Assembly (NCBI RefSeq): GCF_040611135.1
Contig: NZ_JBEXNL010000003.1
Location: 248,001 to 312,000, forward strand
Source: Tsukamurella sp040611135
Lineage (GTDB): Bacteria; Actinomycetota; Actinomycetes; Mycobacteriales; Mycobacteriaceae
DNA length: 64,000 nucleotides
Direction: 5' to 3'
This document shows, piece after piece, positions 9,090-17,893 of the stretch (position 1 is the first letter of the stretch; every line of letters starts with the position of its first letter). The position numbers and the translations under genes are program-made. Under the pieces are notes generated by a model. That model was given only the letters and a program-made list of their open reading frames with translations. It made no database searches and had not been told where the DNA came from.

Positions 9090-9120
9090 CCGCGTGATGG
9101 TACTGGCTCGGGGGTTGCGC

Positions 9121-9150
9121 TGTACAAACGCATCGTGGACTATACAAACA
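9121..9150. promoter_or_regulatory. Repeated TACAAAC sites between tetR and the acyl-CoA dehydrogenase gene
   Basis: TGTACAAACG at 9121 and TATACAAACA at 9141 are direct repeats exactly 20 bp (two helical turns) apart. This AT-richer patch sits in the divergent intergenic region. A TetR operator overlapping the promoters is the natural reading, but no binding consensus is known to me for this regulator. Confidence 0.4.
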
Positions 9151-9186
9151 TATTGTCTGCCCGACCGAGCTGGAGAAGAGACCACC

Positions 9187-10347
9187 GTGACCGCACTGTT
9201 CCCCGAGTACCGCCCCTCCTGGGAGACCCCCGAGCACGCCGAGTTGCGTCAGCACGCCGCGGAGTTCTTCCGCCGCGAGGCCGCCCCGAATCAGGAGCGG
9301 TGGGCCGAGCAGAATCAGGTGGACCGCGACTTCTGGAACAAGGCGGGCGCGGCCGGACTGCTGTGCACCGAGCTGCCGGAGTCCCTCGGCGGCGCCGGCG
9401 GGGACTTCGGCCACGATTCGGTGGTCGTGCAGGAACTCGCCCTGTCGGGGGACTCCGCTTTCGGATTCGGTGTGCATTCGACGATCTGCGCGCACTACAT
9501 CGAGGACTGCGGCACCGAGGAGCAGCGGGCGCGCTGGCTGCCGGGTGCCGCATCCGGCGACGCGGTCCTCGCGATCGCGATGACCGAACCGGGTACCGGC
9601 TCCGACCTGCAGGCCGTACGCACGACCGCGGTCCGCGAGGGTGACGAGTACGTCATCAACGGCAGCAAGACCTTCATCTCCAACGGCAGCCATTGCGACC
9701 TGCTCATCATCGTCGCCAAGACCGATCCGTCCCAGGGTGCCAAGGGCATCTCGCTCATCGTCGCCGAGACCGCCGGACTCGCCGGCTTCGAGCGCGGGCG
9801 GGTGCTGAGGAAGATCGGCCAGCACGGCCAGGACACGCGCGAGCTCTCCTTCGTCGACATGCGCGTCCCGGTCGCGAACCTCCTCGGCGGTGTCGAGGGC
9901 CAGGGCTTCTATCAGTTGATGCGTCAGCTCCCGCGCGAGCGGCTGAGCATCGCGATCGGCGGTGTGGGGGCCGCGGAGGCCGCGCTCGCGGAGGCGGTCC
10001 GGTACACCAAGGAGCGCAAGGCCTTCGGCAGCGCGATCGCCGATTTCCAGAACACCAAGTTCGTGCTCGCCGAGTGCAAGGCCGATGTCCTCGCCGGTAA
10101 GACACTGGTGGACCACTGCATCGGGCTCGCGATCGCGGGCGGCCTGGACGCCGCCACGGCCTCGATGGCGAAGCTATGGGCGACGGAGATGCAGTGCCGC
10201 GTCATCGACAAGTGCCTGCAGCTGTTCGGCGGCTACGGCTACATGATGGAGTACCCGATCGCCCAGATGTACGCGGCGGCGCGCGTCCAGAAGATCTACG
10301 GTGGCACCAACGAGATCATGAAAGAACTGATCGCCCGGGGGATCTGA
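9187..10347 (+). CDS. Acyl-CoA dehydrogenase
   Basis: An FAD acyl-CoA dehydrogenase that introduces the alpha,beta double bond in acyl-CoA beta-oxidation. From the GTG at 9187 (VTALFPEYRPSW), preceded by GGAGAAG, it has 386 residues, the standard length. Family motifs: AMTEPGTGSDLQAVRT (FAD/substrate loop), KTFISNGSHCDL, RLSIAIGGVGAAEAAL, RKAFGSAIADFQNTKF and the C-terminal QIYGGT-type motif KIYGGTNEIMKEL, where the glutamate is the likely catalytic base. Chain-length preference cannot be told. It is divergent from a TetR gene and its 3' end overlaps a small minus-strand gene by 32 bp. Confidence 0.92.
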   Translation: MTALFPEYRPSWETPEHAELRQHAAEFFRREAAPNQERWAEQNQVDRDFWNKAGAAGLLCTELPESLGGAGGDFGHDSVVVQELALSGDSAFGFGVHSTICAHYIEDCGTEEQRARWLPGAASGDAVLAIAMTEPGTGSDLQAVRTTAVREGDEYVINGSKTFISNGSHCDLLIIVAKTDPSQGAKGISLIVAETAGLAGFERGRVLRKIGQHGQDTRELSFVDMRVPVANLLGGVEGQGFYQLMRQLPRERLSIAIGGVGAAEAALAEAVRYTKERKAFGSAIADFQNTKFVLAECKADVLAGKTLVDHCIGLAIAGGLDAATASMAKLWATEMQCRVIDKCLQLFGGYGYMMEYPIAQMYAAARVQKIYGGTNEIMKELIARGI

Positions 10348-10534
10348 GGTCGGCTCGAAGAGTCTCGAGCGCGCGGTGCTGGTGGATCCGGACGGCGTGC
10401 GGTGAGAGCCGGAGGGCGGCGGCCGTCTGCTCGACGGTGCGCCGCTGCACCACGCGCAGGCGCAGCACGCGGTACAGCTCGGGCGGAAGCGCTGCCCGCA
10501 GGCGCGCATCGGCGCACGGAGATTCGGGTCCCAT
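10316..10534 (-). CDS. Small protein resembling sigma-70 region 4 only
   Basis: A 72-residue protein from the ATG at 10534. Its core, ELYRVLRLRVVQRRTVEQTAAALRLSPHAVRIHQHRALETLR, is the helix-turn-helix of sigma-70 region 4.2 (the -35 recognition helix pair). No region 2 sequence precedes it, so it cannot act as a whole sigma factor. It may be a stand-alone regulator, a sigma co-factor or a remnant. The frame is open up to 10678, but the added residues are unlike the family. It overlaps the 3' end of the acyl-CoA dehydrogenase gene in antisense. Confidence 0.6.
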   Translation of the reverse strand: MGPESPCADARLRAALPPELYRVLRLRVVQRRTVEQTAAALRLSPHAVRIHQHRALETLRADLRSPGRSVLS

Positions 10535-10691
10535 GATGTCGTCCACGGTAGGGAGCCGCGTGCCGTCACCGCATCCTCCGAACGGATGACCCGTCGTCGG
10601 CTGATCGGCCGATTCGCCGGTGCACCGGCGCGGCAGCCGATTCGGCGGTACGTTGTGGAGGACCGAGACGGACGCCATCCGAGGAGGTCCG

Positions 10692-11840
10692 ATGAACGAT
10701 TCTTGGGCCGAGACCGTTGCCCGGGCTACCGAACTCCGACGCGAACTTCATCGCCGCCCCGAACTCGCCTGGGGGGAGCACGCCACTGCCGCGGCCGTGC
10801 GCGCCGAACTCGACGCGATCGGCCTCGCGTGGCGGGCCTGTGCGGGCACGGGCACCGTCGTCCGCCTCGCGCCCCACGCGGCCGGGCGGCACACGGCGCT
10901 GCGCGCCGACCTCGACGCCATGCCGATCCGCGAGGCCACGAAACTGCCGTACGCCTCGGAGAACGACGGTGTCATGCACGCATGCGGTCACGACGGCCAC
11001 ACCGCCGCGCTGCTCGCCGCGGCCCGCTGGCTGCACCGCCACACGTCGAGCTTGCCCGGCCCGGTGACGCTGCTGTTCCAGCCGGCCGAGGAGGGCGGGC
11101 ACGGCGCGCGCGGGATGATCGACGACGGTGCCCTCGACGGCGTGGATGTCGTTTTCGGCTGGCACAATTGGCCCGGCCTGCCCTTGGGCCGGGCGCTGTG
11201 CCCCGACGGTGCCGTGATGTCGGCGAACGGCACCTTCGAGGTCGAGCTGATCGGCCGGGGCGGCCACGCCGCACAGCCCGAGGCCACCCGCGACCCCGTG
11301 CTCGCCGCGGCCGCGGTCGTCGTCGCCCTGCAGCAGATCGTTGCGCGGCGCATGTCGCCGCAGCAGGCGGCCGTTGTCGCCGTCACGTCGTTGCGCGCCG
11401 CGAGCGCCGCCACCGTCACGCCCGGCTCGGCCTCGCTCGCCGGCAGCGTCCGCGCCGCCGACGACGGCGCCCGAACGCGCATCTTCGCGCTCATCGAGGA
11501 GATCGCCGGGGCCACCGCCGCCGCGCACGGCGTGGTCGCCGAGGTTCGGACCGTCGTGCGCTACGGCGCCACCGTCAACCATCCGGGGCCGGCGGCCGAA
11601 CTGCGGGAACGCCTTTCGACGGTGTTCGGCCCGGGATGGCGCGATCCCGTCGTGCCGACACCCGTCCTCGCCTCCGAGGACTTCAGCTACTACCTGCAGG
11701 GGACGCCCGGCGCGTTCGCGCTCCTCGGCACCGGCACGGCGGCGCCGCTGCACAGCGCCGACTACGACTTCGACGATGCCCTGCTCGACCCCGCCGCGCG
11801 CCTGCTGGTGGGTCTCGCGGGGGCGCCGGAGCCGCCCTGA
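10692..11840 (+). CDS. doeB2: M20-family amidohydrolase, probable N2-acetyl-diaminobutyrate deacetylase (DoeB2-like)
   Basis: A metal-dependent M20/hippurate-hydrolase-type deacylase of 382 residues. A strong ribosome site (GAGGAGG) precedes the ATG at 10692. Metal-binding motifs are intact: HACGHDGHTAALL, EEGGHGARGMI and HNWPGLP. By itself the family removes acyl groups from many amino acids. The three genes downstream look like the aminotransferase, ectoine hydrolase and aldehyde dehydrogenase of ectoine breakdown, so the best guess is release of acetate from N-acetyl-L-2,4-diaminobutyrate. It starts the operon, 34 bp before the aminotransferase. The assignment rests largely on context. Confidence 0.75.
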   Translation: MNDSWAETVARATELRRELHRRPELAWGEHATAAAVRAELDAIGLAWRACAGTGTVVRLAPHAAGRHTALRADLDAMPIREATKLPYASENDGVMHACGHDGHTAALLAAARWLHRHTSSLPGPVTLLFQPAEEGGHGARGMIDDGALDGVDVVFGWHNWPGLPLGRALCPDGAVMSANGTFEVELIGRGGHAAQPEATRDPVLAAAAVVVALQQIVARRMSPQQAAVVAVTSLRAASAATVTPGSASLAGSVRAADDGARTRIFALIEEIAGATAAAHGVVAEVRTVVRYGATVNHPGPAAELRERLSTVFGPGWRDPVVPTPVLASEDFSYYLQGTPGAFALLGTGTAAPLHSADYDFDDALLDPAARLLVGLAGAPEPP

Positions 11841-11874
11841 CAGAAGAGAGTCGCACGGAACGAAAGGAATTCGC

Positions 11875-13128
11875 ATGGACACTGCTGCGTTCGAGAACTG
11901 GGAATCGGAAGTCCGTGGGTACTGCAGGAACTTCCCGACCGTCTTCGCCTCCGCGTCCAACGCGCGGCAGGTGGACGAGGCCGGGACGAGCTACATCGAC
12001 TTCTTCGCGGGCGCCGGCGTGCTCAACTTCGGGCACAACAACCCGAACATGAAGCGCGCCATGATCGATTTCCTCGAGGCCGACGGCGTGGCGCACAGCC
12101 TTGACACCTACACGACCACCAAGCGCGACTTCCTCACCCGCTTCCACGACGTGATCCTCGCGCCGCGCGGCATGGATCACCGCATGCAGTTCACGGGACC
12201 GACCGGCACGAACGCGGTGGAGGCGGCGCTCAAGCTGGCCCGCCTCGCGACGGGCCGGCGCGAGGTGGTGGCCTTCAGCCACGGCTTCCACGGCATGACG
12301 CTGGGGGCGCTCGCCGCGACGGCGAACGAGGCTTTCCGGCAGTGGGCCGGTGTGCCGCTGCGCGATGTGGTGCGGCTGCCCTTCGAGACCGCGCCCGGCG
12401 GGAAGACCGCGCTCGCCGACTACGCCGCCGCCCTGGCGGATCCGTCGAGCGGGTACACCCCGCCCGCCGCCTTCCTGGTGGAGGCGGTGCAGGCCGAGGG
12501 CGGCGTGAACGTCGCGAGCCCCGACTGGCTGCACGCGGTGCAGGACCTCGCGCGCACGACCGGCGCACTCTTCATCATCGACGACATCCAGGCCGGTTGC
12601 GGCCGCACCGGCAGCTACTTCAGCTTCGACGGCTACGGCCTCGACCCCGACGTGATCACCCTGGCCAAGGGCCTCGGCGGCTACGGCACGCCGATTGCCA
12701 TGAACCTCAACAAGCCCGCCGTCGACGCGCACTGGTCGCCCGGCGCGCACACCGGCACCTTCCGCGGCCAGGGCCTGTCGATGGTGGCGGGCACCGTCGC
12801 CCTGGACTACTTCGCCGACGACGAGCTGATGGATGCGGTCCGGGCGAAGGGCGAGACGATGCGTGAGCGGCTCGCGACGATCGCGGCGGCGAACCCGGAC
12901 CGGGACTGGGAGGTGCGGGGAAAGGGCATGATGCAGGCGCTGGACACGGGCGACGGCGGTTTCGCCAAGGCCGTGCAGAAGGCGTGCTTCGACGCCGGCC
13001 TGCTCATCGGCCCCTGCGGCAGCGGCGGTCGAGTACTCAAACTCATTCCACCGCTGACGATCCCCGACGAGGACCTCGCCGCAGGCATGGACATCCTGGA
13101 GGCGGCCGTGACGGAGGTGGCGCGATGA
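11875..13128 (+). CDS. doeD: Class III aminotransferase, probable diaminobutyrate transaminase (DoeD/EctB type)
   Basis: A PLP-dependent omega-aminotransferase of 417 residues close to EctB and DoeD. Landmarks: GAGVLNFGHNNPNMK at the N-terminus, TGPTGTNAVEAALKLAR (phosphate-binding), SHGFHGMTLGALAAT, DDIQAGCGRTG (PLP aspartate) and TLAKGLGGYG with the Schiff-base lysine. EctB makes diaminobutyrate from aspartate semialdehyde, and DoeD runs the reverse for ectoine degradation. No ectA or ectC is present, and a DoeA-like hydrolase follows with an ATGA overlap, so the catabolic reading is favoured. The ribosome site GAAAGGA lies 7 bp before the ATG. Confidence 0.85.
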   Translation: MDTAAFENWESEVRGYCRNFPTVFASASNARQVDEAGTSYIDFFAGAGVLNFGHNNPNMKRAMIDFLEADGVAHSLDTYTTTKRDFLTRFHDVILAPRGMDHRMQFTGPTGTNAVEAALKLARLATGRREVVAFSHGFHGMTLGALAATANEAFRQWAGVPLRDVVRLPFETAPGGKTALADYAAALADPSSGYTPPAAFLVEAVQAEGGVNVASPDWLHAVQDLARTTGALFIIDDIQAGCGRTGSYFSFDGYGLDPDVITLAKGLGGYGTPIAMNLNKPAVDAHWSPGAHTGTFRGQGLSMVAGTVALDYFADDELMDAVRAKGETMRERLATIAAANPDRDWEVRGKGMMQALDTGDGGFAKAVQKACFDAGLLIGPCGSGGRVLKLIPPLTIPDEDLAAGMDILEAAVTEVAR

Positions 13129-14372
13129 GGCGGCGCGACGACATGACCTTCCCGCCGGAGGAGTACGAGCGGCGGCTGACGGAGCTGCGCGAGCGGATGG
13201 ACAAGCGCGGTCTCGACGCGGTGGTCATCACCGACCCCGAGAACCTGATGTACCTCACCGACTACCAGACCACCGGCTACTCCTTCTTCCAGGCGCTCGT
13301 GGTGCCGCTCGACGAGGAGCCGGTGATGATCACCCGCGCGATGGAGGAGTCCAACGTGATCGCGCGGACCTGGGTCGAGCGCACCCGACCCTACCCCGAC
13401 ACGGGCGACGCCATCCAGGAGCTGGTGCTCACGCTCAAGGAGGGCGGCCTCGGGACCAAGCGGGTGGGCTACGAGCGCAACAGCTACTTCTTCCCCGCGT
13501 ACCAACAGGACCGGGTGCACACGTCCTTCCAGCAGGGCGTGCTCATGGACTGCTTCGGGATCGTCGAGGCGGGGCGGGCCACCAAGTCCGACGCCGAGAT
13601 CGCGGTGATGCGCAAGGCCGCCCGCGCCGCGGAGGCCGGCATGGCCGCCGGGCTGGAGGCGGCGGTCCCCGGGAACACGGAGAACGACGTGGCGGCGGCG
13701 ATCAGTGCCGCGATGTTCCGGGCCGGCGGCGAGTTCCCCGCCGTCATGCCCTACGTCGCCTCGGGCCCGAGGTCGATGATCGGCCACGCGACGTGGGAGG
13801 GCCGCACCATCGAGCCGGGCGAGCACGTCTTCCTCGAGGTGGGCGGCTGTTACCGCCGGTACCACGCCGCGCTCATGCGCACCGCGGTCAACGGCGAGCT
13901 CTCGCCCACCATGTACGAGGCGCAGGAGAAGATGAAGCTGGCCCTCTCCGAGCTGAAATCGCTGATGCGGCCGGGTATGACGGTGTCCGACGCCGACTCG
14001 CTGGTCCGGCGGATCATCTCCGACAACACCGTCGGCGCGCGGCTGATCACCCGGTCGGGCTACTCCATCGGGATCGCCTTCCCGCCGTCGTGGGACGAGG
14101 GCTACATCCTCAGCCTCAACCCGGGCGACTTCACCGCGCTGGAGCCGGGCATGACCTTCCACGTGATCCCGTGGATGTGGGGCGTCGACGGGGACAAGAC
14201 CGTCGGCATCTCGGACACGATCCGGATCACCGACGACGGTTGCGAGTCCTTCTTCACGCTCGACGAGGACTTCGCCGTGCACGACGGCGCCGGTTCGGGT
14301 CCCGCGGTCAACGGCGCCGCGATCGATCCAGGGCCACAGCAGGAGACGACCGAGGCGGAGGTGCTGCCATGA
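13125..14372 (+). CDS. doeA: M24-family hydrolase, probable ectoine hydrolase (DoeA/EutD)
   Basis: A creatinase/prolidase-fold protein of 415 residues. It has the N-terminal creatinase domain (FPPEEYERRLTELRERMDKRGLDAVVI, then ENLMYLTDYQTTGYSFFQA) and a C-terminal pita-bread domain. The usual M24 metal aspartates are not conserved (FLEVGGCYRRYHAALMRT), as in creatinase and, as I recall, the metal-independent ectoine hydrolase EutD/DoeA. It would open the ectoine ring to acetylated diaminobutyrate. Its ATG overlaps the aminotransferase stop (ATGA), and its own stop overlaps the next ATG, so the genes are translationally coupled. Confidence 0.82.
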   Translation: MRRRDDMTFPPEEYERRLTELRERMDKRGLDAVVITDPENLMYLTDYQTTGYSFFQALVVPLDEEPVMITRAMEESNVIARTWVERTRPYPDTGDAIQELVLTLKEGGLGTKRVGYERNSYFFPAYQQDRVHTSFQQGVLMDCFGIVEAGRATKSDAEIAVMRKAARAAEAGMAAGLEAAVPGNTENDVAAAISAAMFRAGGEFPAVMPYVASGPRSMIGHATWEGRTIEPGEHVFLEVGGCYRRYHAALMRTAVNGELSPTMYEAQEKMKLALSELKSLMRPGMTVSDADSLVRRIISDNTVGARLITRSGYSIGIAFPPSWDEGYILSLNPGDFTALEPGMTFHVIPWMWGVDGDKTVGISDTIRITDDGCESFFTLDEDFAVHDGAGSGPAVNGAAIDPGPQQETTEAEVLP

Positions 14373-15748
14373 CCACGATGCTGACCGCGATCGACCCGTC
14401 GACCGGCGAACCGATCCGGGAGGTGCCGGCCGCGGGCCCCGTCGAGATCGAGACGACGCTCGAGCGCGCCGAGACGGCGTATCACGACTGGCGGCGGGCG
14501 GGCTTCGCCGAGCGGGCGCACCTCCTGCGTGCGGTGGGCGCCGAACTGCGCCGGGGCGTCGAGGACTACGCCTACGTGATGACCGAGGAGATGGGCAAGC
14601 CCATCACCGAGGCGCGGGGCGAGGTGCTCAAGGCGGCGTGGGCCGCCGAGCACTACGCCGAGCACGGCGAGCAGTACCTCGCGGCCGAGTCCGTCGAATC
14701 CGACGCCACCTCCAGCTATGTGCAGTACCTGCCGATCGGCCCGGTCCTCGGCGTGCTGCCGTGGAACGCCCCGTTCTGGTTGGCTTTCCGGTTCTGCGCG
14801 CCCGCGCTCATGGCGGGGAACACCGCCGTCATGAAGCACGACCCGCACGTCCCCGGCTGTGCCGCCGCCATCGCCGGCGCGTTCCGGGCCGTCGGTGCGC
14901 CGGACGGCGTCTTCGCCTCGCTCCCGGTGGCGACGCCCGACGTGGCCGGGGTGATCCGCGACCGCCGGATCCGCGCCGTCTCGTTCACCGGCTCGGACCG
15001 CGCGGGTGCCGCCGTGGCGTCGGTCGCGGCCTCGGAGATCAAGCCCGCGGTGCTGGAGCTGGGCGGCTCGGACCCGTCGATCGTGTTGGCGGACGCCGAC
15101 ATCGAGGCCGCAGCCGAGACTCTCGCGCTGTCCCGGATCATCAACGCCGGGCAGTCCTGCATCGCCGCCAAGCGGATCATCGTCGAGCGGCCGGTGCACG
15201 ACGAGTTCGTCGAGGCGCTGCGCGCGCGGCTCGCCGCCCTGCGGATGGGCGATCCCCGGCACGACGACACCCAGGTGGGCCCGATCGCGCGGGCCGACCT
15301 GCGCGAGAACCTGCACCGCCAGGTCGTCGAGACCGTCACCGCCGGCGCGACCTGTCTGCTGGGCGGGACGGTGCCCGACAACCCGGGCTTCTACTACCCG
15401 CCCACCCTGCTGACCGGCGTGCGCCCGGGCATGGCCGCGTGCGCCGAGGAGACCTTCGGCCCCGTCGCCGCGGTGATGGCGGCGGTCGACGCCGAGCACG
15501 CCGTCGACCTCGCGAACGCCACCCCGTACGGTCTCGCCGCGAGTGTGTGGACCGACGCCGCGCGCGGCGAGGCCATGGCGCGTGAACTGGAGGCGGGACA
15601 GGTCAGCGTCAACGGCATCGTCAAGACCGACCCACGGCTGCCCAGCGGCGGGATCAAATGCTCCGGCTACGGCCGCGAGCTGGGCCGCGCCGGCATCCAC
15701 GAGTTCGTCAACGCCCAGCAGGTGTGGGTGGGGCCGAAGCGGGACTGA
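14369..15748 (+). CDS. doeC: Aldehyde dehydrogenase, probable aspartate-semialdehyde dehydrogenase of ectoine catabolism (DoeC-like)
   Basis: An NAD(P)-dependent aldehyde dehydrogenase of 459 residues, resembling succinate-semialdehyde dehydrogenases. Conserved elements: GVLPWNAPFW, the FTGSDRAG nucleotide loop, LELGGSDPSIVL (general-base glutamate), NAGQSCIAAKR (nucleophilic cysteine) and EETFGPVAAV. It is translationally coupled to doeA. The expected job is oxidation of the semialdehyde left by the transaminase to aspartate. Succinate semialdehyde as substrate is an alternative if the operon is not for ectoine. Confidence 0.85.
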   Translation: MTTMLTAIDPSTGEPIREVPAAGPVEIETTLERAETAYHDWRRAGFAERAHLLRAVGAELRRGVEDYAYVMTEEMGKPITEARGEVLKAAWAAEHYAEHGEQYLAAESVESDATSSYVQYLPIGPVLGVLPWNAPFWLAFRFCAPALMAGNTAVMKHDPHVPGCAAAIAGAFRAVGAPDGVFASLPVATPDVAGVIRDRRIRAVSFTGSDRAGAAVASVAASEIKPAVLELGGSDPSIVLADADIEAAAETLALSRIINAGQSCIAAKRIIVERPVHDEFVEALRARLAALRMGDPRHDDTQVGPIARADLRENLHRQVVETVTAGATCLLGGTVPDNPGFYYPPTLLTGVRPGMAACAEETFGPVAAVMAAVDAEHAVDLANATPYGLAASVWTDAARGEAMARELEAGQVSVNGIVKTDPRLPSGGIKCSGYGRELGRAGIHEFVNAQQVWVGPKRD

Positions 15749-15760
15749 CCTGCCGGCCGC

Positions 15761-17581
15761 CTACTCGACGGTGACCGACTTCGCCAGATTCCTGGGGCGG
15801 TCGATGTTGAGCCCCAGGCTCAGTGCCGCGTAGTAGGCCAGCAGCTGGGTCGGGATCATCAGCAGGATCGGGTCCAGTTCGGGCTCGTTCTTGGGCACCG
15901 TCAGGGTCACCTTGGCCTCGGGCAGGTCGACGCCCGGGTTGGTGATCGCCACGATGTCGCCGCCGCGCGCCGCGATCTCGTGCAGCGCACCGATGTTGCG
16001 GTCGAGCAGCTCGTCGTCCGGCACGATCGCGACGGTCGGCATCTCCGGGCTGATCAGGGCCAGCGGGCCGTGCTTGAGCTCGGACGCCTGATAGGCCTCG
16101 GCGTGCCGGTAGCTGATCTCCTTGAACTTCTGCGCACCCTCGCGGGCCGTCGGGTAGCCCCGCACGCGGCCGATGAAGAACAGGCTGGGCGCCTCCGCGA
16201 GCAGTTTCGCGGCGTCCTCGACGTCGCCGGGGGTATCGATGATCTCGCCGATCTGCGCGGGGAGGGCCTTGAGGCCCTTGACGATCCGCGTACCGTCGGT
16301 GATCGAGAGGTCGCGGACGCGACCCAGGGCGAGCGCGAGCAGCGCGAAGCCGACGGCCATGTGGGTGTTCGCCTTGGTGGAGGCCACCGAGACCTCGGGC
16401 CCGGCGTGCAGGTAGATGCCGCCCGAGACCTCGCGCGCGATGGTCGATCCGACCACGTTGACCAGGCCGACGATGGTGCCGCCCTTGCGCTTGACCTCCT
16501 GCACCGCGAACGCGGTGTCCGCGGTCTCGCCCGACTGGCTCACCGCGACGTACAGGGTGTCCGGCTCGACGATCGGGTTGCGGTAGCGGAACTCGCTGGC
16601 GGGCTCGGCATCCGCGGGGATGCGCGCGAGCTCCTCGATGAGCGAGGCGCCCAGCTGGCCCATGTAGTAGGCGCTGCCGCAGCCGAGGATCTTGACGCGC
16701 TTGAACCGGCGCATCGCCTGCGCGTCCAGGTTCAGGCCGTCGAGCCGGGCGGTGGCGAACCGCTCGTCGAGCCGGCCGGAGAGCATCCGCTCCAGCGACG
16801 AGGGCTGCTCGGCGATCTCCTTGAGCATGAAGTGGCTGTGGTTGCCCAGCTCCAGGTCATCGGGCGAGATGTCCACGGTGGTGGCCGACTTCGCGACGGC
16901 ACGATTGTCGCCGGCGTTGAACATGCGGAAGCCGGATGCGGTGACGGTGGCGCACTCGCCGTCGTCGAGGTGCACGACCTGGCTGGTGTGCCGCACGACG
17001 GCGGAGATGTCGGACGCGACGAACATCTCCTTGTCGCCCACGCCGAGGATCAGCGGCGAACCGTTGCGGGCCACGACGATCCGGTCGGGGTGGTCGGTGT
17101 CGATCACGGCCAGTGCGTAGGTGCCGCTGAGCCGGGCCAAGGTCTGCCGGACGGCGTCCTCGAGGTTGTCGGCGCCGCTCCGGGCGATGAGGTGCGCGAC
17201 CGCCTCGGTGTCGGTGTCGGAGGTGAGCTCCACCCCGTCTGCCTCGAGCTCGAGGCGCAGGTCCCGGGCGTTGTCGATGATGCCGTTGTGCACCACGAAG
17301 ATCCGCTCGGCGGTGTCGGCGTGCGGGTGGGCATTGGCCTCCGACGGGGCGCCGTGCGTGGCCCACCGGGTGTGGCCGATGCCGGTCTTCCCGGCGAGGC
17401 GCTTCGGCAGAGCCGCCTCGAGGTCGCGGACGCGACCCACGCTGCGCACCCGCTTGACGCCGGACGGCCCGAGGACGGCGATGCCGGCCGAATCGTATCC
17501 ACGGTACTCGAGCTGAGTGAGCCCGTCGACGAGGATGTCCACGGCCGTCTGGCCACCGATGTATCCGACGATTCCGCACAT
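15761..17581 (-). CDS. glmS: GlmS, glutamine-fructose-6-phosphate aminotransferase (isomerizing)
   Basis: Makes glucosamine-6-phosphate from fructose-6-phosphate and glutamine, the first step to UDP-GlcNAc for peptidoglycan. The 606-residue protein begins MCGIVGYIG, with the N-terminal nucleophile cysteine after Met1. It continues with the glutaminase segment GIGHTRWATHG, then two SIS sugar-isomerase domains (GCGSAYYMG and SQSGETADT; GRGYPTARE-type second domain) and ends PRNLAKSVTVE. I see no ribozyme-like element upstream: only 15 bp separate it from the small gene before it. It converges with the doe operon, with 12 bp between the stops. Confidence 0.97.
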   Translation of the reverse strand: MCGIVGYIGGQTAVDILVDGLTQLEYRGYDSAGIAVLGPSGVKRVRSVGRVRDLEAALPKRLAGKTGIGHTRWATHGAPSEANAHPHADTAERIFVVHNGIIDNARDLRLELEADGVELTSDTDTEAVAHLIARSGADNLEDAVRQTLARLSGTYALAVIDTDHPDRIVVARNGSPLILGVGDKEMFVASDISAVVRHTSQVVHLDDGECATVTASGFRMFNAGDNRAVAKSATTVDISPDDLELGNHSHFMLKEIAEQPSSLERMLSGRLDERFATARLDGLNLDAQAMRRFKRVKILGCGSAYYMGQLGASLIEELARIPADAEPASEFRYRNPIVEPDTLYVAVSQSGETADTAFAVQEVKRKGGTIVGLVNVVGSTIAREVSGGIYLHAGPEVSVASTKANTHMAVGFALLALALGRVRDLSITDGTRIVKGLKALPAQIGEIIDTPGDVEDAAKLLAEAPSLFFIGRVRGYPTAREGAQKFKEISYRHAEAYQASELKHGPLALISPEMPTVAIVPDDELLDRNIGALHEIAARGGDIVAITNPGVDLPEAKVTLTVPKNEPELDPILLMIPTQLLAYYAALSLGLNIDRPRNLAKSVTVE

Positions 17582-17596
17582 GCTGGGGTGGGGCTC

Positions 17597-17887
17597 CTAG
17601 CTGTAGATGAGGCGGCGCAGCTGCCGCTCGGTGAGATCGGGCGCGGCGACGAGCCTGCTGCGCAGCTCGTCGGTCAGGGTCGCGAAGATCTCCGCGTTCT
17701 TCGCCCCACGGCCCTGCAGGGCGCTGTGGCGGCGGCGGACGAACTCCTCGACGGGTTCGCGGTAGTAGGCCGTGACATCGTCGATCACGCGCCCGGCCTC
17801 GGCGGCCGAGAGCCCCGTGGTCCGCGCGATGTGATCCACGAGGTCGCTGTCCGGCACGCCTCGATCTTGCGGGCTCGACGGTGCCAT
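17597..17887 (-). CDS. Conserved small protein upstream of glmS
   Basis: A 96-residue soluble protein from the ATG at 17887. It is helical and charged (GLSAAEAGRVIDDVTAYY, then FVRRRHSALQGRGAKNAEIF and ELRSRLVAAPDLTERQLRRL). I recognise no domain. Its stop is 15 bp before glmS, so the two probably share a transcript. A perfect hairpin covers its ribosome-binding site, which suggests translational or operator control. Proteins of this look occur in related genera without known function. The open frame extends 20 codons upstream through the hairpin, but those residues look non-coding. Confidence 0.65.
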   Translation of the reverse strand: MAPSSPQDRGVPDSDLVDHIARTTGLSAAEAGRVIDDVTAYYREPVEEFVRRRHSALQGRGAKNAEIFATLTDELRSRLVAAPDLTERQLRRLIYS

Positions 17888-17893
17888 GTCAAT

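Noticed and set aside
11875..13128. EctB of an ectoine biosynthesis operon
   Set aside because: No ectA, ectC or ectD is present, and the neighbouring hydrolase, deacetylase and dehydrogenase point to breakdown.
17582..17596. glmS ribozyme
   Set aside because: Only 15 bp separate glmS from the upstream gene and no ribozyme-like structure is visible.
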